Below are positions 28,443 through 38,190 of a DNA stretch of 64,000 bases, piece after piece (the stretch's first letter is position 1; the number at the start of each line of letters is the position of its first letter). The stretch lies in contig CAVPOX010000002.1 in assembly GCA_963707075.1 (NCBI GenBank), positions 1,364,001-1,428,000 on the forward strand, in the 5' to 3' direction. This DNA comes from CAXMQZ01 sp963707075 (lineage in GTDB: Bacteria; Acidobacteriota; Thermoanaerobaculia; Multivoradales; JAHEKO01). The notes beneath the pieces are model-generated. The model worked only from the letters and a program-made list of their open reading frames with translations, was not told the origin of the DNA and did no database searches. The position numbers and the translations under genes are program-made.

Positions 28443-29189
28443 ATGCGAGCCTCAACATTGAACGTCTTGATTCTTACGACTGCAATCGTGGCCATCGGAT
28501 GCGCTCCTCAGACGGAGCCTGTGGCCGAGACCACACCGCCCGCCCCGGAGCTGGTGAGCGCCGTCCTCGACGCTGCCGCCCAGCAGTCCCTGACCCCCGA
28601 GGAAGTGCTGGCAGATCTCAAGGCCGGCAACCAACGGTTCGCAGACGGCAAGCTGACGCAGCGTGACTACCTGGCCCAGGCCGCGGCCACCGCCACCGCT
28701 GGCCAGTACCCGAAGGCGGCCATCCTCGGCTGCGTCGACTCGCGGGTGCCGCCAGAGATCATCTTCGACCAGGGCATCGGTGACATTTTCGTCGGCCGCG
28801 TCGCCGGCAACGTTGAGGACGTCAATCTCGTCGGCAGCATGGAGTTCGCTACCAAGGTCGCCGGGTCGAAGGTCATCGTCGTCCTGGGCCACACCTCCTG
28901 CGGCGCGATCAAGGGTGCCGCCGACGGGGTCGAGCTGGGTAACCTGACCGAACTGCTCAACGACTTCGACGCGCCCATCGCGCGCGCCGACGAGCGTACC
29001 GAGGGCGAGGCGAACTCGTCGAACAAGGAGTTTCTCGACCTGGCCATCGAAGAGAATGTCCGCCAGACGATTGCCGATATTCTCGCGCAGAGCGACATCA
29101 TCTCGCAGATGATCGAAAACGGTGAGCTGATGATGGTTGGAGGTATCTACGACCTGACAACCGGCCGGGTCGAGTGGCTGGATTCGTAG
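28443..29189 (+). CDS. Exported beta-carbonic anhydrase lipoprotein
   Basis: 248 residues with a lipobox (IVAIGC, Cys20), so it is periplasmic and lipid-anchored. Zinc ligands Cys97 (CVDSR), His150 and Cys153 (GHTSCGAI) and the Asp99/Arg101 dyad are all present. It interconverts CO2 and bicarbonate. AAAGGGA precedes the ATG. Confidence 0.93.
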   Translation: MRASTLNVLILTTAIVAIGCAPQTEPVAETTPPAPELVSAVLDAAAQQSLTPEEVLADLKAGNQRFADGKLTQRDYLAQAAATATAGQYPKAAILGCVDSRVPPEIIFDQGIGDIFVGRVAGNVEDVNLVGSMEFATKVAGSKVIVVLGHTSCGAIKGAADGVELGNLTELLNDFDAPIARADERTEGEANSSNKEFLDLAIEENVRQTIADILAQSDIISQMIENGELMMVGGIYDLTTGRVEWLDS

Positions 29190-29473
29190 GACGACGCGAT
29201 GCCTGCGACACGGGCGGCTGCAGCCCGGTTCAAGCGGCTAACGGTTGGACTCCAAATCTACTCCGGCGTTCTCTGCCCGAGTTCAGGGCGGTTGCGCTGG
29301 GCTCGCTCGCAGCAACTGGCACCTCAGAGCGGCCATTCAGCACCACTCCCCGGGCTCTATACCTTCGCTGTGTGCGTTCATACGAAGGGTCTCAGCCACC
29401 GCCGACTGACGCGGGTCAGTGGCTGTCGTCCGCCACGAGGTTTCCACATCCGGAGGAAGTGACTGGCTGCTTC
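29190..29473. other. Intergenic stretch without recognised features
   Basis: 284 bases between the carbonic anhydrase stop and the convergent PQQ-propeller pseudogene. I see no gene, tRNA fragment or clear terminator in it. Confidence 0.5.
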
Positions 29474-30712
29474 TCAAGGATTGAGATCGACCGCGTAGAG
29501 CACGCCTGAGCCGGTGCCAGCATAGGCGATGTCCTCGTGGACTGTGAGGTTCAAGACGCTGGGTGCATTCGTCAGCAGGTGATCGATACTCCACTGGGTT
29601 GACTGATACCTGGTGAGATCGTCCGGAATGACCTCCGGGTCGAAGACCTTTGGGTACAGGTTCTCCTCTGGTCCAAGATGCATCAGCTTCTGACCCTCTC
29701 CAGTGACCGAATCGATACTGAAGAGGCGGCCCGCCAATGTGCCCACGATGCGCTGAGTACCGTGGACTTGCGGCTGAGCGAAGACCGGCGATTCGGTTCT
29801 GCAGAAGAGCGTCTGCGCCCCCCTGTCGTGGCGAAAGCCCATAACCGCGAAGCCATCGGACAGCCCATAGTAGATGGCCTCATCCAAGATCACAGCGGGC
29901 GAACCGACCCAGGAGCTGCCGACCTTGGTGCTCCAGAGCTCCGTCCCGTCATCGGCATCGAGCGCGTAGAAGTAGGTTCCTCGGGTCCCGGCGAAGATAC
30001 GGCCGTCGTGGAGCAGCGGCGTCAGGTGGAAGCCCTGGTAGCCGATCCAGTCCGCTCCCTTGCTGCTCGGCACGCCGCCTTGAAACCTCCAGCGGATCTC
30101 CCCGGAAGCGGCGTCGATGCCTTAGACGCTGTGGTTCCAACAGGCGGCGACGATCGTGTCTTCGTGCACGACGAGGTCCGCGGTCACGGGTCCAAGTGGC
30201 ACCTGCCAGAGAAGCTCCCCGGTCTCCTTTGAGACAGCCTGCACTCCGCCGCTAATCCCGAAGGCCGCGCCGCCGTCCTTAACCGTGGGTGCGGATCGAT
30301 ACCATCCCCAGGGGTCCGGCAGAACCTCATTGCCCCACCCCCAGGTTCTTCCGTCCACGAGCGGGCCCAGATCCGGACTCGCGAAGAACCAGATCTCTTC
30401 GCCCTCGACGGTCAAAGCATGAAGGCCGACCGACGAGTGAACGAACAGGCGATCCTCGTCCACTGTGACGCCGGCCGCAATATCCCCGGCCAACTCACGC
30501 CGCCACACTTCCTCACCGGCCATCGTGAGTGCATGAACCGTCTTGCCGCCAGCAATGTAGATGCGATTCTCGGTGACCGTCGGCTTGCCGATGATTCGGC
30601 CTCCCGCCTCGAACTGCCATCGGATCTCTGCGGCCGAGTGGGCCGAGTGGGCACAGACGATAAGCAAGAGGACGACTCGGAGGATACGCATCGACATTCC
30701 GTCAGCATACAC
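29474..30712 (-). pseudogene. Secreted PQQ-type beta-propeller gene interrupted by an in-frame stop
   Basis: Two segments in the same frame form one ~412-codon gene. The first runs from about 30712 (signal peptide MSMRILRVVLLLIVCAHSAHS from an alternative start at 30697) to WNHSV. A TAA stands at 30122-30124. The second segment continues GIDAASGEIRW to 29474. Repeats such as DGRIFAGTRGTYFYALDADDGTELW are PQQ/BamB-like blades. The TAA replaces what is normally a Tyr codon (SVYGIDAASG is expected). No reading-frame change occurs, so this is a point nonsense mutation, a recoding event or a base error. Confidence 0.8.
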
Positions 30713-30804
30713 TTACCCGGTGCCAGGCCTGCAAGATGCATGTTGCTGATTCTCGGGACCACCCCTGCACCATCTTGCATCTTGCAGGCCTGGCACCGGT
30801 TAAG
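30712..30804. repeat. Long inverted repeat (29-bp arms, one mismatch)
   Basis: Arms 30712-30740 and 30776-30804 pair with a single mismatch (perfect over 24 bp, 30717-30740 with 30776-30799), separated by 35 bases. The core half-site reads GGTGCCAGGCCTGCAAGATG. It lies between two divergent genes. The structure resembles REP/BIME-type or small non-autonomous palindromic elements. I cannot find a second copy in this window. Confidence 0.8.
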
Positions 30805-30818
30805 CGAGGAAAACGCCC

Positions 30819-31799
30819 ATGTCATCCACTGACAGAATCCCGAATCTGGATGAGGTCGCTGAGGCCCGGCGACAGCTCGGTGAGCGTGTTCGCCGAACTC
30901 CGGTTTGGCGCTGGCAGGGTCGACACCTCGACGAGGCGATCGCCAGCTCGACCGAAGTGCACTTGAAACTGGAGCTATTCCAGTACTCCGGCACCTTCAA
31001 GCCGCGGGCCGCCCTGCTGAACATGCTCGCGCTGTCGCCGGAGCAACTGGGGAGAGGTGTGACGGCGGTCAGTGCCGGCAACCATGCAATGGCGGTGAGC
31101 TTTGCCTGCCGGGCGCTGGGCAGCAGTGCCAAGGTCGTCATGCCGCGCAATGCAAACCCATATCGAGTCGAAGAGTGCAAGGCCGTGGATGCTGAGATTG
31201 TGTTGGTGCCAGACGTTCATAGTGCCTTCGAAGAGGTTCGGCGAATCGAGGCCGAGGAAGGACGATCGTTCATTCATCCGTTCGAGGGCTACGTGACCGC
31301 CCTCGGAACCGCCACCGTCGGCTGGGAGTTGCATCAGCAGGTCGCCAATCTCGATGCTGTGGTGGTGCCAATCGGTGGTGGAGGTCTCTGTGCCGGTGTG
31401 GCTTTGGCGACAAAGCTGATGCAGCCAGATTGCTTGGTCTTTGGCGTTGAGCCCGAGGGTGCCGACTCGATGCACCGCAGCTTTGCTGCCGGGCGGCCGC
31501 AAGGAATCGAACAGGTGAGAACAATAGCCGACAGCCTGGGAGCACCCCATGCAGAGCCCTACAGCTTCGGCCTCTGTCACCGCTTTGTCGATGAACTGGT
31601 CCTGATCGACGACCGGCAGCTTCGCCAGGCGATGCGGCTTCTCTATGACGAGATGAAACTGGTCGTAGAACCAGCGGGTGCGGCCGCAACCGCCGCGCTT
31701 TGCGGACCACTATCGGATCGACTCTCAGGAAAGCGAGTAGGACTGATTGTATGTGGCAGCAACATCGATCCGGACACCTTTCACCGATTCATCTCTTGA
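30819..31799 (+). CDS. PLP-dependent threonine/serine dehydratase family enzyme
   Basis: 326 residues of fold-type II PLP enzyme. The PLP lysine is in SGTFKPRAA. SAGNHAMAVSFACRALG holds the substrate loop, and the phosphate-binding glycine loop is GGGGLCAGVA. The short length without an ACT domain fits catabolic threonine/serine dehydratase or serine racemase-like members. CGAGGAAAA precedes the ATG. The upstream inverted repeat ends 14 bases before the start and may influence expression. Confidence 0.9.
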   Translation: MSSTDRIPNLDEVAEARRQLGERVRRTPVWRWQGRHLDEAIASSTEVHLKLELFQYSGTFKPRAALLNMLALSPEQLGRGVTAVSAGNHAMAVSFACRALGSSAKVVMPRNANPYRVEECKAVDAEIVLVPDVHSAFEEVRRIEAEEGRSFIHPFEGYVTALGTATVGWELHQQVANLDAVVVPIGGGGLCAGVALATKLMQPDCLVFGVEPEGADSMHRSFAAGRPQGIEQVRTIADSLGAPHAEPYSFGLCHRFVDELVLIDDRQLRQAMRLLYDEMKLVVEPAGAAATAALCGPLSDRLSGKRVGLIVCGSNIDPDTFHRFIS

Positions 31800-32516
31800 T
31801 CATCCAGACCACCGCCAGCGCGTAGGGAAGCAGGACGAGCCCTCGACCACCGCGACCTCAAGCCGAGCAACGTCATGGTCGGTGATGACGGGCGCGTGCG
31901 GGTACTCGACTTCGGATTGGCAAAGCTCGTCGAGGAGACGAACGATCCAGACCTGACACAACTTCCCACTCAGGCGCTGACCGAGCATGGCGTCATCATG
32001 GGAACGATCCCTTACATGTCACCGGAACAAGTCGAGGGTAAACAGGTAGATTCTCGAACGGACATATTCTCGATCGGCGTACTGCTCTACGAGATGGCGA
32101 CTGGAAAAAGGCCTTTCGGGGGTGACAGTCAACCTGCCCTGATGTCGTCAATTCTCATGGACACACCACCACCGATCACGAGTCGACGGGCCGAGCTGCC
32201 TCGACATCTGGCTCGGGTCGTTCAACGCTGTATCGAGAAGGATCCTGACCAGCGGTTGCAGACCGCCCGGGACCTGCTCAACGAGCTCACTGGGCTACGA
32301 GATGAGCTGCGAACCGGACCCATCCTCGAGACTCCGGCGCAGGTTCCCCGTCGATCATCGACAGTACGCTGGCCTTGGGTTTTGGGAGGGCTAGCGGCGC
32401 TAGCGGTCACAGCACTTCTGATCCTGGTCTTCGGCGTCGGTGATCGCCGCCGAGAATCTGGACCGGGTGGATCTGCTCCCCTGCGACCCCGAAGCGCCCC
32501 GGTTGGAAACAGTTGA
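31796..32516 (+). pseudogene. Ser/Thr kinase remnant lacking the N-lobe and sensor domain
   Basis: From about 31848 the frame reads HRDLKPSNVM, then DFGLAK, GTIPYMSPEQ and the rest of the C-lobe, then one membrane helix (WVLGGLAALAVTALLILVFG), and stops at 32516. The glycine loop, catalytic lysine and the entire extracytoplasmic domain are missing. At 31796 a TTGATC..CAGAC string resembles the opening of intact kinase genes but runs into a stop after nine codons. The remnant abuts the stop of the dehydratase gene. It cannot be an active kinase. Confidence 0.8.
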
Positions 32517-32524
32517 GACTCCGA

Positions 32525-32545
32525 TGGCGGAGGGGACGGGATTCG
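32525..32545 (-). repeat. tRNA-Ser 3'-end scar
   Basis: 21 bases matching the 3' end of the intact tRNA-Ser (TGGCGGAGGGG followed by GGGATTCG, 19 of 21), ending in the T-loop. It lies 9 bases past the kinase remnant. Orientation is the same as all other tRNA-Ser pieces in the window. Confidence 0.6.
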
Positions 32546-32662
32546 GGTCGCTGTCGCAACCGTTCGCGCTGACCAGAAGGCTGATCGCGAATCCGACGAG
32601 GTTATGCCGTGCGTGCCTGGAATTCGGTATCCTGTCACCGCCAAACAGAGAGAGGAGAAGGT

Positions 32663-33478
32663 ATGAAGCGAGCTGCAGCGGCGACAGGTCTGACCCTGGT
32701 TCTTCTCATGCACTCGGGTCTCATGGCGCAGGAGAATCCGGCTCTCGAGCGGCTCAACACCTCACCCCGCCACCACGAGTGGGTGGAGATCGAGGGGGAG
32801 GGACGCAGCGTGCACACCTTCGTGGTGTATCCGGAAGTCTCGGATAAGGTTCCAGCCATCGTTGTGATCCACGAGAACAGGGGCCTCAACAACTGGGCGA
32901 AGGGCCTTGCCGATCAGGTCGCGGAGGCCGGCTATATAGCGATTGCGCCCGATCTTCTCTCAGGGATGGCTCCGGGCGGCGGCCACACGGCCGACTTTCC
33001 GGACCGCAATGCGGCGCGGGACGCGATCTACGAGCTCACGCAGGAGCAGGTCACGGCGGACCTGCATGCCGTGGCTGACTACGCCAAGAAGATTCCCGCC
33101 GCCAACGGGACGATCGCTGTCGCCGGCTTCTGCTGGGGCGGAAGCCAGAGCTTCCATTTCGCCACCCAGCGAGACGATCTGGCTGCCGCTTTTCCGTTCT
33201 ACGGTACGGCGCCCGAAGACCCGGAGCTGCTGGCTCGGATCAAGTGCCCCGTCTACGGCTTCTACGGTGGCGACGACGAGCGTGTCAACGCGACCCTCGA
33301 GGCCACCACCGCCTCCATGGCGGCAGCCGGCAAGACCTATGAGCCGGTGATCTACGAGGGCGCTGGCCACGGATTCATGCGCTCCGGGGAGGAGCCGCAA
33401 GCGACCGCGGCCAACCGCCGAGGCCGTGAGGACGCCTGGAAGCGTTGGAAGCTGCTGCTGGCGGGGCTGTCGGAGTAG
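32663..33478 (+). CDS. Secreted dienelactone hydrolase family protein
   Basis: 271 residues. ATG at 32663 after AGAGGAGAAGG, opening a signal peptide (MKRAAAATGLTLVLLMHSGLMAQ). Catalytic triad of the family: Cys157 in GFCWGG, Asp204/205 in YGGDDE, His236 in GAGHGF. HENRGLNNW is the oxyanion-side motif. It hydrolyses lactones or esters in the periplasm; the substrate is unknown. Confidence 0.9.
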   Translation: MKRAAAATGLTLVLLMHSGLMAQENPALERLNTSPRHHEWVEIEGEGRSVHTFVVYPEVSDKVPAIVVIHENRGLNNWAKGLADQVAEAGYIAIAPDLLSGMAPGGGHTADFPDRNAARDAIYELTQEQVTADLHAVADYAKKIPAANGTIAVAGFCWGGSQSFHFATQRDDLAAAFPFYGTAPEDPELLARIKCPVYGFYGGDDERVNATLEATTASMAAAGKTYEPVIYEGAGHGFMRSGEEPQATAANRRGREDAWKRWKLLLAGLSE

Positions 33479-33529
33479 CAACAGTCCTCAGGGTTGCACA
33501 CACATCGCCTGCTGAACAAGCAATCCTGA

Positions 33530-35226
33530 TCAGTGAGCTGCAATCGGAGAGCGGTAAACCACCCTGCCGTCGAGGAGGGTCATCGTGACCCTGGCCTCGC
33601 TGATCTCATGTGGGGGAATCTCGAATAGATTTCGATCCAGCACGGCCAGGTCGGCTGCCTTGCCGACCTCGATCGACCCGGTGATGGTTTCGAAAAGTTC
33701 ACCCATGCCCCTCCCATCGTGTAGCCGGCAAGCATGGTTTCGAGATCGACTCGTTCTTCTGGTAGCCAGATCGGAGAGCTGGAGTCCTCCGGATCCTGTC
33801 GGGTGACGCCGACTTCGATCGCCGGCAGCGGATCCATGCTCGAGACATCCCAGTCACTGCCAAAGGCCACCTTGGCACCGGCATCGACGAGACTGCGGAT
33901 CGGATAGAGCCAGCGCGAGCGCTCGGGCCCCAGAAACGGCTCGGTGAGATCGGTGATGAAGGAGTCGGCGTAAGCCCACAGCGGTTGGAAGTTCGCCACC
34001 ACCCCGAGCTCCCGCATCCTCGGAATATCCTGCTGGGACCAAAGCTGGATGTGCGCCAGGTGGTGGCGTCCGTCGCGATGGCCGTAGAGTGTGCTGGCTC
34101 TCTCCAGCGCGTCCAGCGAAATCCGAATGCCTCGATCTCCGATGGCATGAATATGCACCTGGAACCCCTGACGATCGAGCTCGGTCACAATCTCGTCGAG
34201 GGTCTCGACGTCGAACTCGAGGTAGCCGGTGAAATCTCCGAGACCGACATAGGGTTCGAGAAGTGCTGCAGTCTGGGCTTCGATCACTCCGTCTACGAAC
34301 ACCTTGGCGGTACTGACCCGCAGCAGGCCGCCCTGGTAGCGCTCACGCAGAGTGACGAGATCGGCGACCTGAGAGGGACCCAGCTCGGGATCGACGCTGA
34401 GCGACAACGATACCCTTGCCGTGAGCTCGCCGAGGTCGGCCAGAGAGGCATAGGCCGGGACGTCCTGCGGGCCTGCGTTGGCCTCCTGGAAGGCCGTGAT
34501 GCCGAATCGCCGCGCGATCTCGAGGCCGCGACGTAGACCTTCGATCCGCTCTTCCGGCGTGCGCAGAGGCAGGAGTCGACCAACCAGCTCGATCGCCGTT
34601 TCACGCAGGGTTCCGGTCGGTGCACCGGTCACCGAATCGCGCTCGATACGGCCCGCCGGCGGATCGGGCGTATTGGCAGTGATTCCTGCCATCTCGAGAG
34701 CAATGCTATTGACCCATGCCGAGTGCCCATCGGAAGAGGTCAGCAAAACCGGTCGGTCGGTAACGATCTCGTCCAGCATCGCGGCCTGTGGATTACCGTT
34801 GGGAAAGTCCGTCAGCCGGAATCCACCGCCTCGCAGCCAGCCAGTACCGCTTCTGTCCGATGCACAGCGCGCCACCGTTACCAGGACCTCGGTGGCATCC
34901 CCGGCAGAGGACACATCACAGTCGGCGAGGGACATGCCTCCCTCCAGGACATGGGTATGGGAGTCCTGGAAGCTGGGCAGAACCATGCCACCCACGTCGA
35001 TGACCTCGGTATTCTCGCCGATCCATGACTCGACACCAGCCGCGCTGCCGACGTAGGCAATCTTGTTGCCAACGATTGCAACTGCCTCAGCACTCGGCAG
35101 CTCCGGGTCTCCCGTCCAGACAGCACCGCCGCTCAGAACGAGGTCCGCGATCTCATGCGGAGATGGATGCTCACCACACGCAACCAGGACCAGAAGGGTG
35201 GAAATGAGGCTCTTACGCCAGATCAT
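33530..35226 (-). pseudogene. Exported amidohydrolase (YtcJ-like), C-terminally frameshifted
   Basis: An about 565-codon gene from ATG 35226 (possible starts up to 35250) with a lipobox-like LVLVAC. Amidohydrolase_3 motifs: DSHTHVLEGG metal site, IHAIGDRGI, HHLAHIQLW and SDWDVSSMDPL. Read straight through, the frame ends at 33580 with an abnormal tail after AWVNFSK. One base shift near 33685-33697 restores TGSIEVGKAADLAVLDRN and the usual C-terminus, down to a TGA at 33530-33532. A single-base deletion, or a base error, at a TTTTCGAAA run explains this. The active-site residues lie upstream of the break. Confidence 0.8.
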
Positions 35227-35252
35227 CGCGGCACCACCCATTGCCATCACCG

Positions 35253-35272
35253 GTCGCCGGTTTTCAAGACCG
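35253..35272 (-). repeat. tRNA-Ser core fragment, module A
   Basis: Carries CGCCGGTTTTCAAGACCG, identical to the anticodon-arm region of the intact tRNA-Ser (anticodon complement TCA at 35264-35266). The acceptor and T-arm part has been lost on its left, where the amidohydrolase gene begins. Confidence 0.7.
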
Positions 35273-35283
35273 TCCTACGGCTT

Positions 35284-35436
35284 TCAAGTCAGACAAGACA
35301 AGACCAGACAACAGCCGGGCAACCAATTGCTGTGGATCTACTCACGACGGGTCGTCTTGTCTGCTCCCGTCCCATTCAGTCTGATCTTGTCCCGCTTGGT
35401 CTGGTTTGGGTTCCTCGGTGTGTCAATTTTTCACCA
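35284..35436. repeat. Attachment-like module A: inverted repeat plus 11-bp-spaced heptamers
   Basis: TCAAGTCAGAC (35284-35294) pairs imperfectly with GTCTGGTTTGG (35399-35409). Nine bases later come TGTGTCA (35419) and TTCACCA (35430), 11 bp apart. The layout equals that of the modules at 43297, 46473, 55101, 56231 and 59495, although the heptamers are degenerate here. Confidence 0.55.
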
Positions 35437-35474
35437 GGAAGACTGATCCTTCTCGGGTCTCGTCATCCAGAAGA

Positions 35475-35489
35475 TAGAATCTCCTCAGG
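35475..35489 (+). promoter_or_regulatory. Leaderless kinase promoter, copy 2
   Basis: TAGAAT at 35475-35480, nine bases, then the TTG start. No Shine-Dalgarno sequence. Confidence 0.6.
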
Positions 35490-38132
35490 TTGATCGGACA
35501 GACACTCTTGCACTACAAGATCACCGCCAAGCTAGGTGAAGGCGGTATGGGTGAGGTCTATCGCGCCGAGGACACCAAGCTCGGTCGCGAGGTCGCACTA
35601 AAGATTCTCCCGACCGATCTGGCGACCAGCCAGGAGCGCCTCGAACGGTTTCAGCGGGAGGCTCGAACACTGGCTGCAGTGGACCATCCCGGTATCGTCC
35701 ACATCTACTCCGTAGAGCAGGACGCGGGAGTCCACTTTCTCACCATGCAGCTGATTCTGGGCGAAGAACTGTCCGAGCGAATCCCCACGAACGGCATGGC
35801 GCTGGAGAACTTCTTCGGTGTGGCTATCGCCCTGACGGATGCCCTGAGCGCCGCTCACGATAAAGGCATCATCCACCGCGACCTCAAGCCGAGTAACGTG
35901 ATGATCGACGAGGAGGGGCGGGCCAAGATCCTGGACTTCGGTCTTGCCAAGTCGGGCATCACCGAGTCAGCGACCGGAGCGAGTCAGGTTCTCACCGAGG
36001 CCATGACCCAGGAGGGCCTGGTCCTCGGCACCGTGCCCTACATGTCGCCCGAGCAAGCCGAAGGCAAGCCCGTGGACCACCGATCCGACATCTTCTCGCT
36101 TGGCACCTTGCTCTACCAGATGATCACCGGCCGGGCACCGTTTCGGGGGGATACGGCTCTGTCCGTTCTGTCAGCGATTCTCAGAGAGACACCACCCCCG
36201 CTCACAGAATTCAACGCCGAGACCCCACACCACTTGGAGCGCATCGTGCGCAAGTGCCTCCAAAAAGACCCTGACAAGAGATACCAGTCGACGCTCGACC
36301 TGCACAACGACCTGGTCGACCTCCATCGGGAGTCCGACACCGTGGCTACCGAGCCGCAGGGCCTCGCTGCTGCGCCGAGCGCACGACCACGGTCAATCGC
36401 CCTCGTGGCACTAAGTCTGGTTGGCGCCTCCGTCTTCGTCGGGTTGATTTGGAGACTGGTTACGGAGCCAAGAGCCGCAGTGCCGGACCCGCCACCACGC
36501 TGGCGCTCGAGCCGCCTCACCAGTCTGGCCGGCATCCAGTCCGAGCCGAGCCTGTCGCCGGACGGGCAGCGTTTTCTCTGTGTGGACTACTCCTCCTCAT
36601 CGCCCGACATCTACGAGCAGCGGGTCGGCGGCACCAGAATCAACAATCTGACGGAAGGCTCGGGTGTAGCCGACTATCAACCGACCTATTCTCCCGACGG
36701 GCAGCGGATCGCCTTTCGCTCGGAACGCGATGGCGGCGGTCTCTATGTGATGGAGGCTACGGGGGAGAACCCCAGGAAAATCGTCGGCGAAGGCTTCATG
36801 CCCTCCTGGTCTCCAGACGGCAACAGGATCGCTTACTGCACGGTAGGCTTTTCCCTCCCCTGGCAAGGAGGCACTTCCGGGCAGGAACTGCGCATCGCAG
36901 ACCTCGAATCCGGGGCCACCGAGAGACTCGACCAGCTTGGATTTCAACCTTCGTGGTCTCCAGCCGGAAAGTGGATCGCGTTCATGGGCATGGGGAAGCC
37001 GGGACAGCGGGACATCGCCACGATCCCCGCCGACGGTGGTGAGCCTGTGTGGATCACCCGTGACCCGGCGCTTGACTGGAGCCCGCAATGGGCACCTGAT
37101 GGCCGCTTCCTGTACTTCGCCAGCAACCGCGGTGGGGCCCACAACATATGGCGGGTGGCGATCGACCAGGAAACCGGTGAGGTCATCGGTGACTTCCAGG
37201 ATGTCACCCGCGGCGGTTCTGGTCTGCAAGGATTCCTGTCGATTGCCGGTGACGGCCATTCTATCGCCTACGCCGAGCGGCAAGAGATCTCCAACCTCAT
37301 GGCGGCCCCCTACGATCAGGCGACGATGAGTGTCACCGGACCGCCGGTCGCGATCACTTCTGGGTCTCGCAGCGTGGGGCCTTTCGACATTTCACCGGAT
37401 GGTGAATGGATCGCCTTCACGCGCCTCTCCCCGTGGGAGGACCTCGTCTTGATGCGGGCAGACGGCTCGGAGGCACGGAAACTCACAGACGATCCGCACT
37501 ACGACAGGCGTCCCCGCTTGTCTCCAGACGGAGAGCAGATCTATTTCTATTCGAACATTGATGACGGCGTACGGGTGTGGTCGATTCGTCCTGATGGCAC
37601 CGGACGAACGCTGATCACCGATTCCGATGATGGCTTTTTGTTCACCGATCCCTCACCCGATGGAATCACTCTGTCGACCAATTCAGACGAGGGAGGTGAA
37701 CTGTTCAGTCTCGCCGAACCTTATTCGAGGCAGACAACCTGGATCTTCCCCAAGGATTCCCAAGGCCGAATGTTCCACCCTCTCGACTGGTCACCGGATG
37801 GCCGTCGAATTCTGGGATTCTTCAGTACACCAGACACCACCGACTCGGTGACAGCCCTCTACAACCTCGACTCGGAGGCGTATGAGATGGCCCCGGCAGA
37901 TGTTGGCGGTCAAGGTCAGTCTTTTCTCGGCGCCGATCATCGCCTGGTTTGGGCGGAAGGCAGCGAAGTGATTGCCCACGACCTGAAAACCGGCGAGACC
38001 CGTGAGCTTCTGTCCACGGCTCCCGACCTGGCCATATGGCCGATGCTCAGTCCCGACGGCAAGACCTTGTACTTCGTGCATAGGTCGGCCTCCTCCGATA
38101 TCCATCTCCTCGTGGCCGAGGATCCGAGTTGA
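35490..38132 (+). CDS. Membrane Ser/Thr protein kinase with TolB/PD40 propeller
   Basis: 880 residues. Kinase domain about 10-275 with GEGGMGEV, Lys38, Asp131 (HRDLKPSN), Asp149 (DFGLAK) and YMSPEQ, all intact. One membrane helix at about 302-322. The C-terminal ~540 residues are PD40/WD40-like blades with recurring SPDGxxIAF motifs (LSPDGQRFLCVD, YSPDGQRIAFRS, WSPDGNRIAYC and others), placed outside the cytoplasm as a sensor propeller. By its kinase domain it is closest to the kinase at 14168 and the remnant at 31796. TTG start set by MIGQTLLHYK. Confidence 0.93.
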   Translation: MIGQTLLHYKITAKLGEGGMGEVYRAEDTKLGREVALKILPTDLATSQERLERFQREARTLAAVDHPGIVHIYSVEQDAGVHFLTMQLILGEELSERIPTNGMALENFFGVAIALTDALSAAHDKGIIHRDLKPSNVMIDEEGRAKILDFGLAKSGITESATGASQVLTEAMTQEGLVLGTVPYMSPEQAEGKPVDHRSDIFSLGTLLYQMITGRAPFRGDTALSVLSAILRETPPPLTEFNAETPHHLERIVRKCLQKDPDKRYQSTLDLHNDLVDLHRESDTVATEPQGLAAAPSARPRSIALVALSLVGASVFVGLIWRLVTEPRAAVPDPPPRWRSSRLTSLAGIQSEPSLSPDGQRFLCVDYSSSSPDIYEQRVGGTRINNLTEGSGVADYQPTYSPDGQRIAFRSERDGGGLYVMEATGENPRKIVGEGFMPSWSPDGNRIAYCTVGFSLPWQGGTSGQELRIADLESGATERLDQLGFQPSWSPAGKWIAFMGMGKPGQRDIATIPADGGEPVWITRDPALDWSPQWAPDGRFLYFASNRGGAHNIWRVAIDQETGEVIGDFQDVTRGGSGLQGFLSIAGDGHSIAYAERQEISNLMAAPYDQATMSVTGPPVAITSGSRSVGPFDISPDGEWIAFTRLSPWEDLVLMRADGSEARKLTDDPHYDRRPRLSPDGEQIYFYSNIDDGVRVWSIRPDGTGRTLITDSDDGFLFTDPSPDGITLSTNSDEGGELFSLAEPYSRQTTWIFPKDSQGRMFHPLDWSPDGRRILGFFSTPDTTDSVTALYNLDSEAYEMAPADVGGQGQSFLGADHRLVWAEGSEVIAHDLKTGETRELLSTAPDLAIWPMLSPDGKTLYFVHRSASSDIHLLVAEDPS

Positions 38133-38190
38133 TACCGGCAGCGGGCCGACCAAGCGCCAGTCGTGCCTGATCCCTGCGAAAGTACGGACG

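Noticed and set aside
31796..32516. Functional small kinase
   Set aside because: HRD and DFG motifs are present but the glycine loop and catalytic lysine are missing and no plausible start gives an N-lobe.
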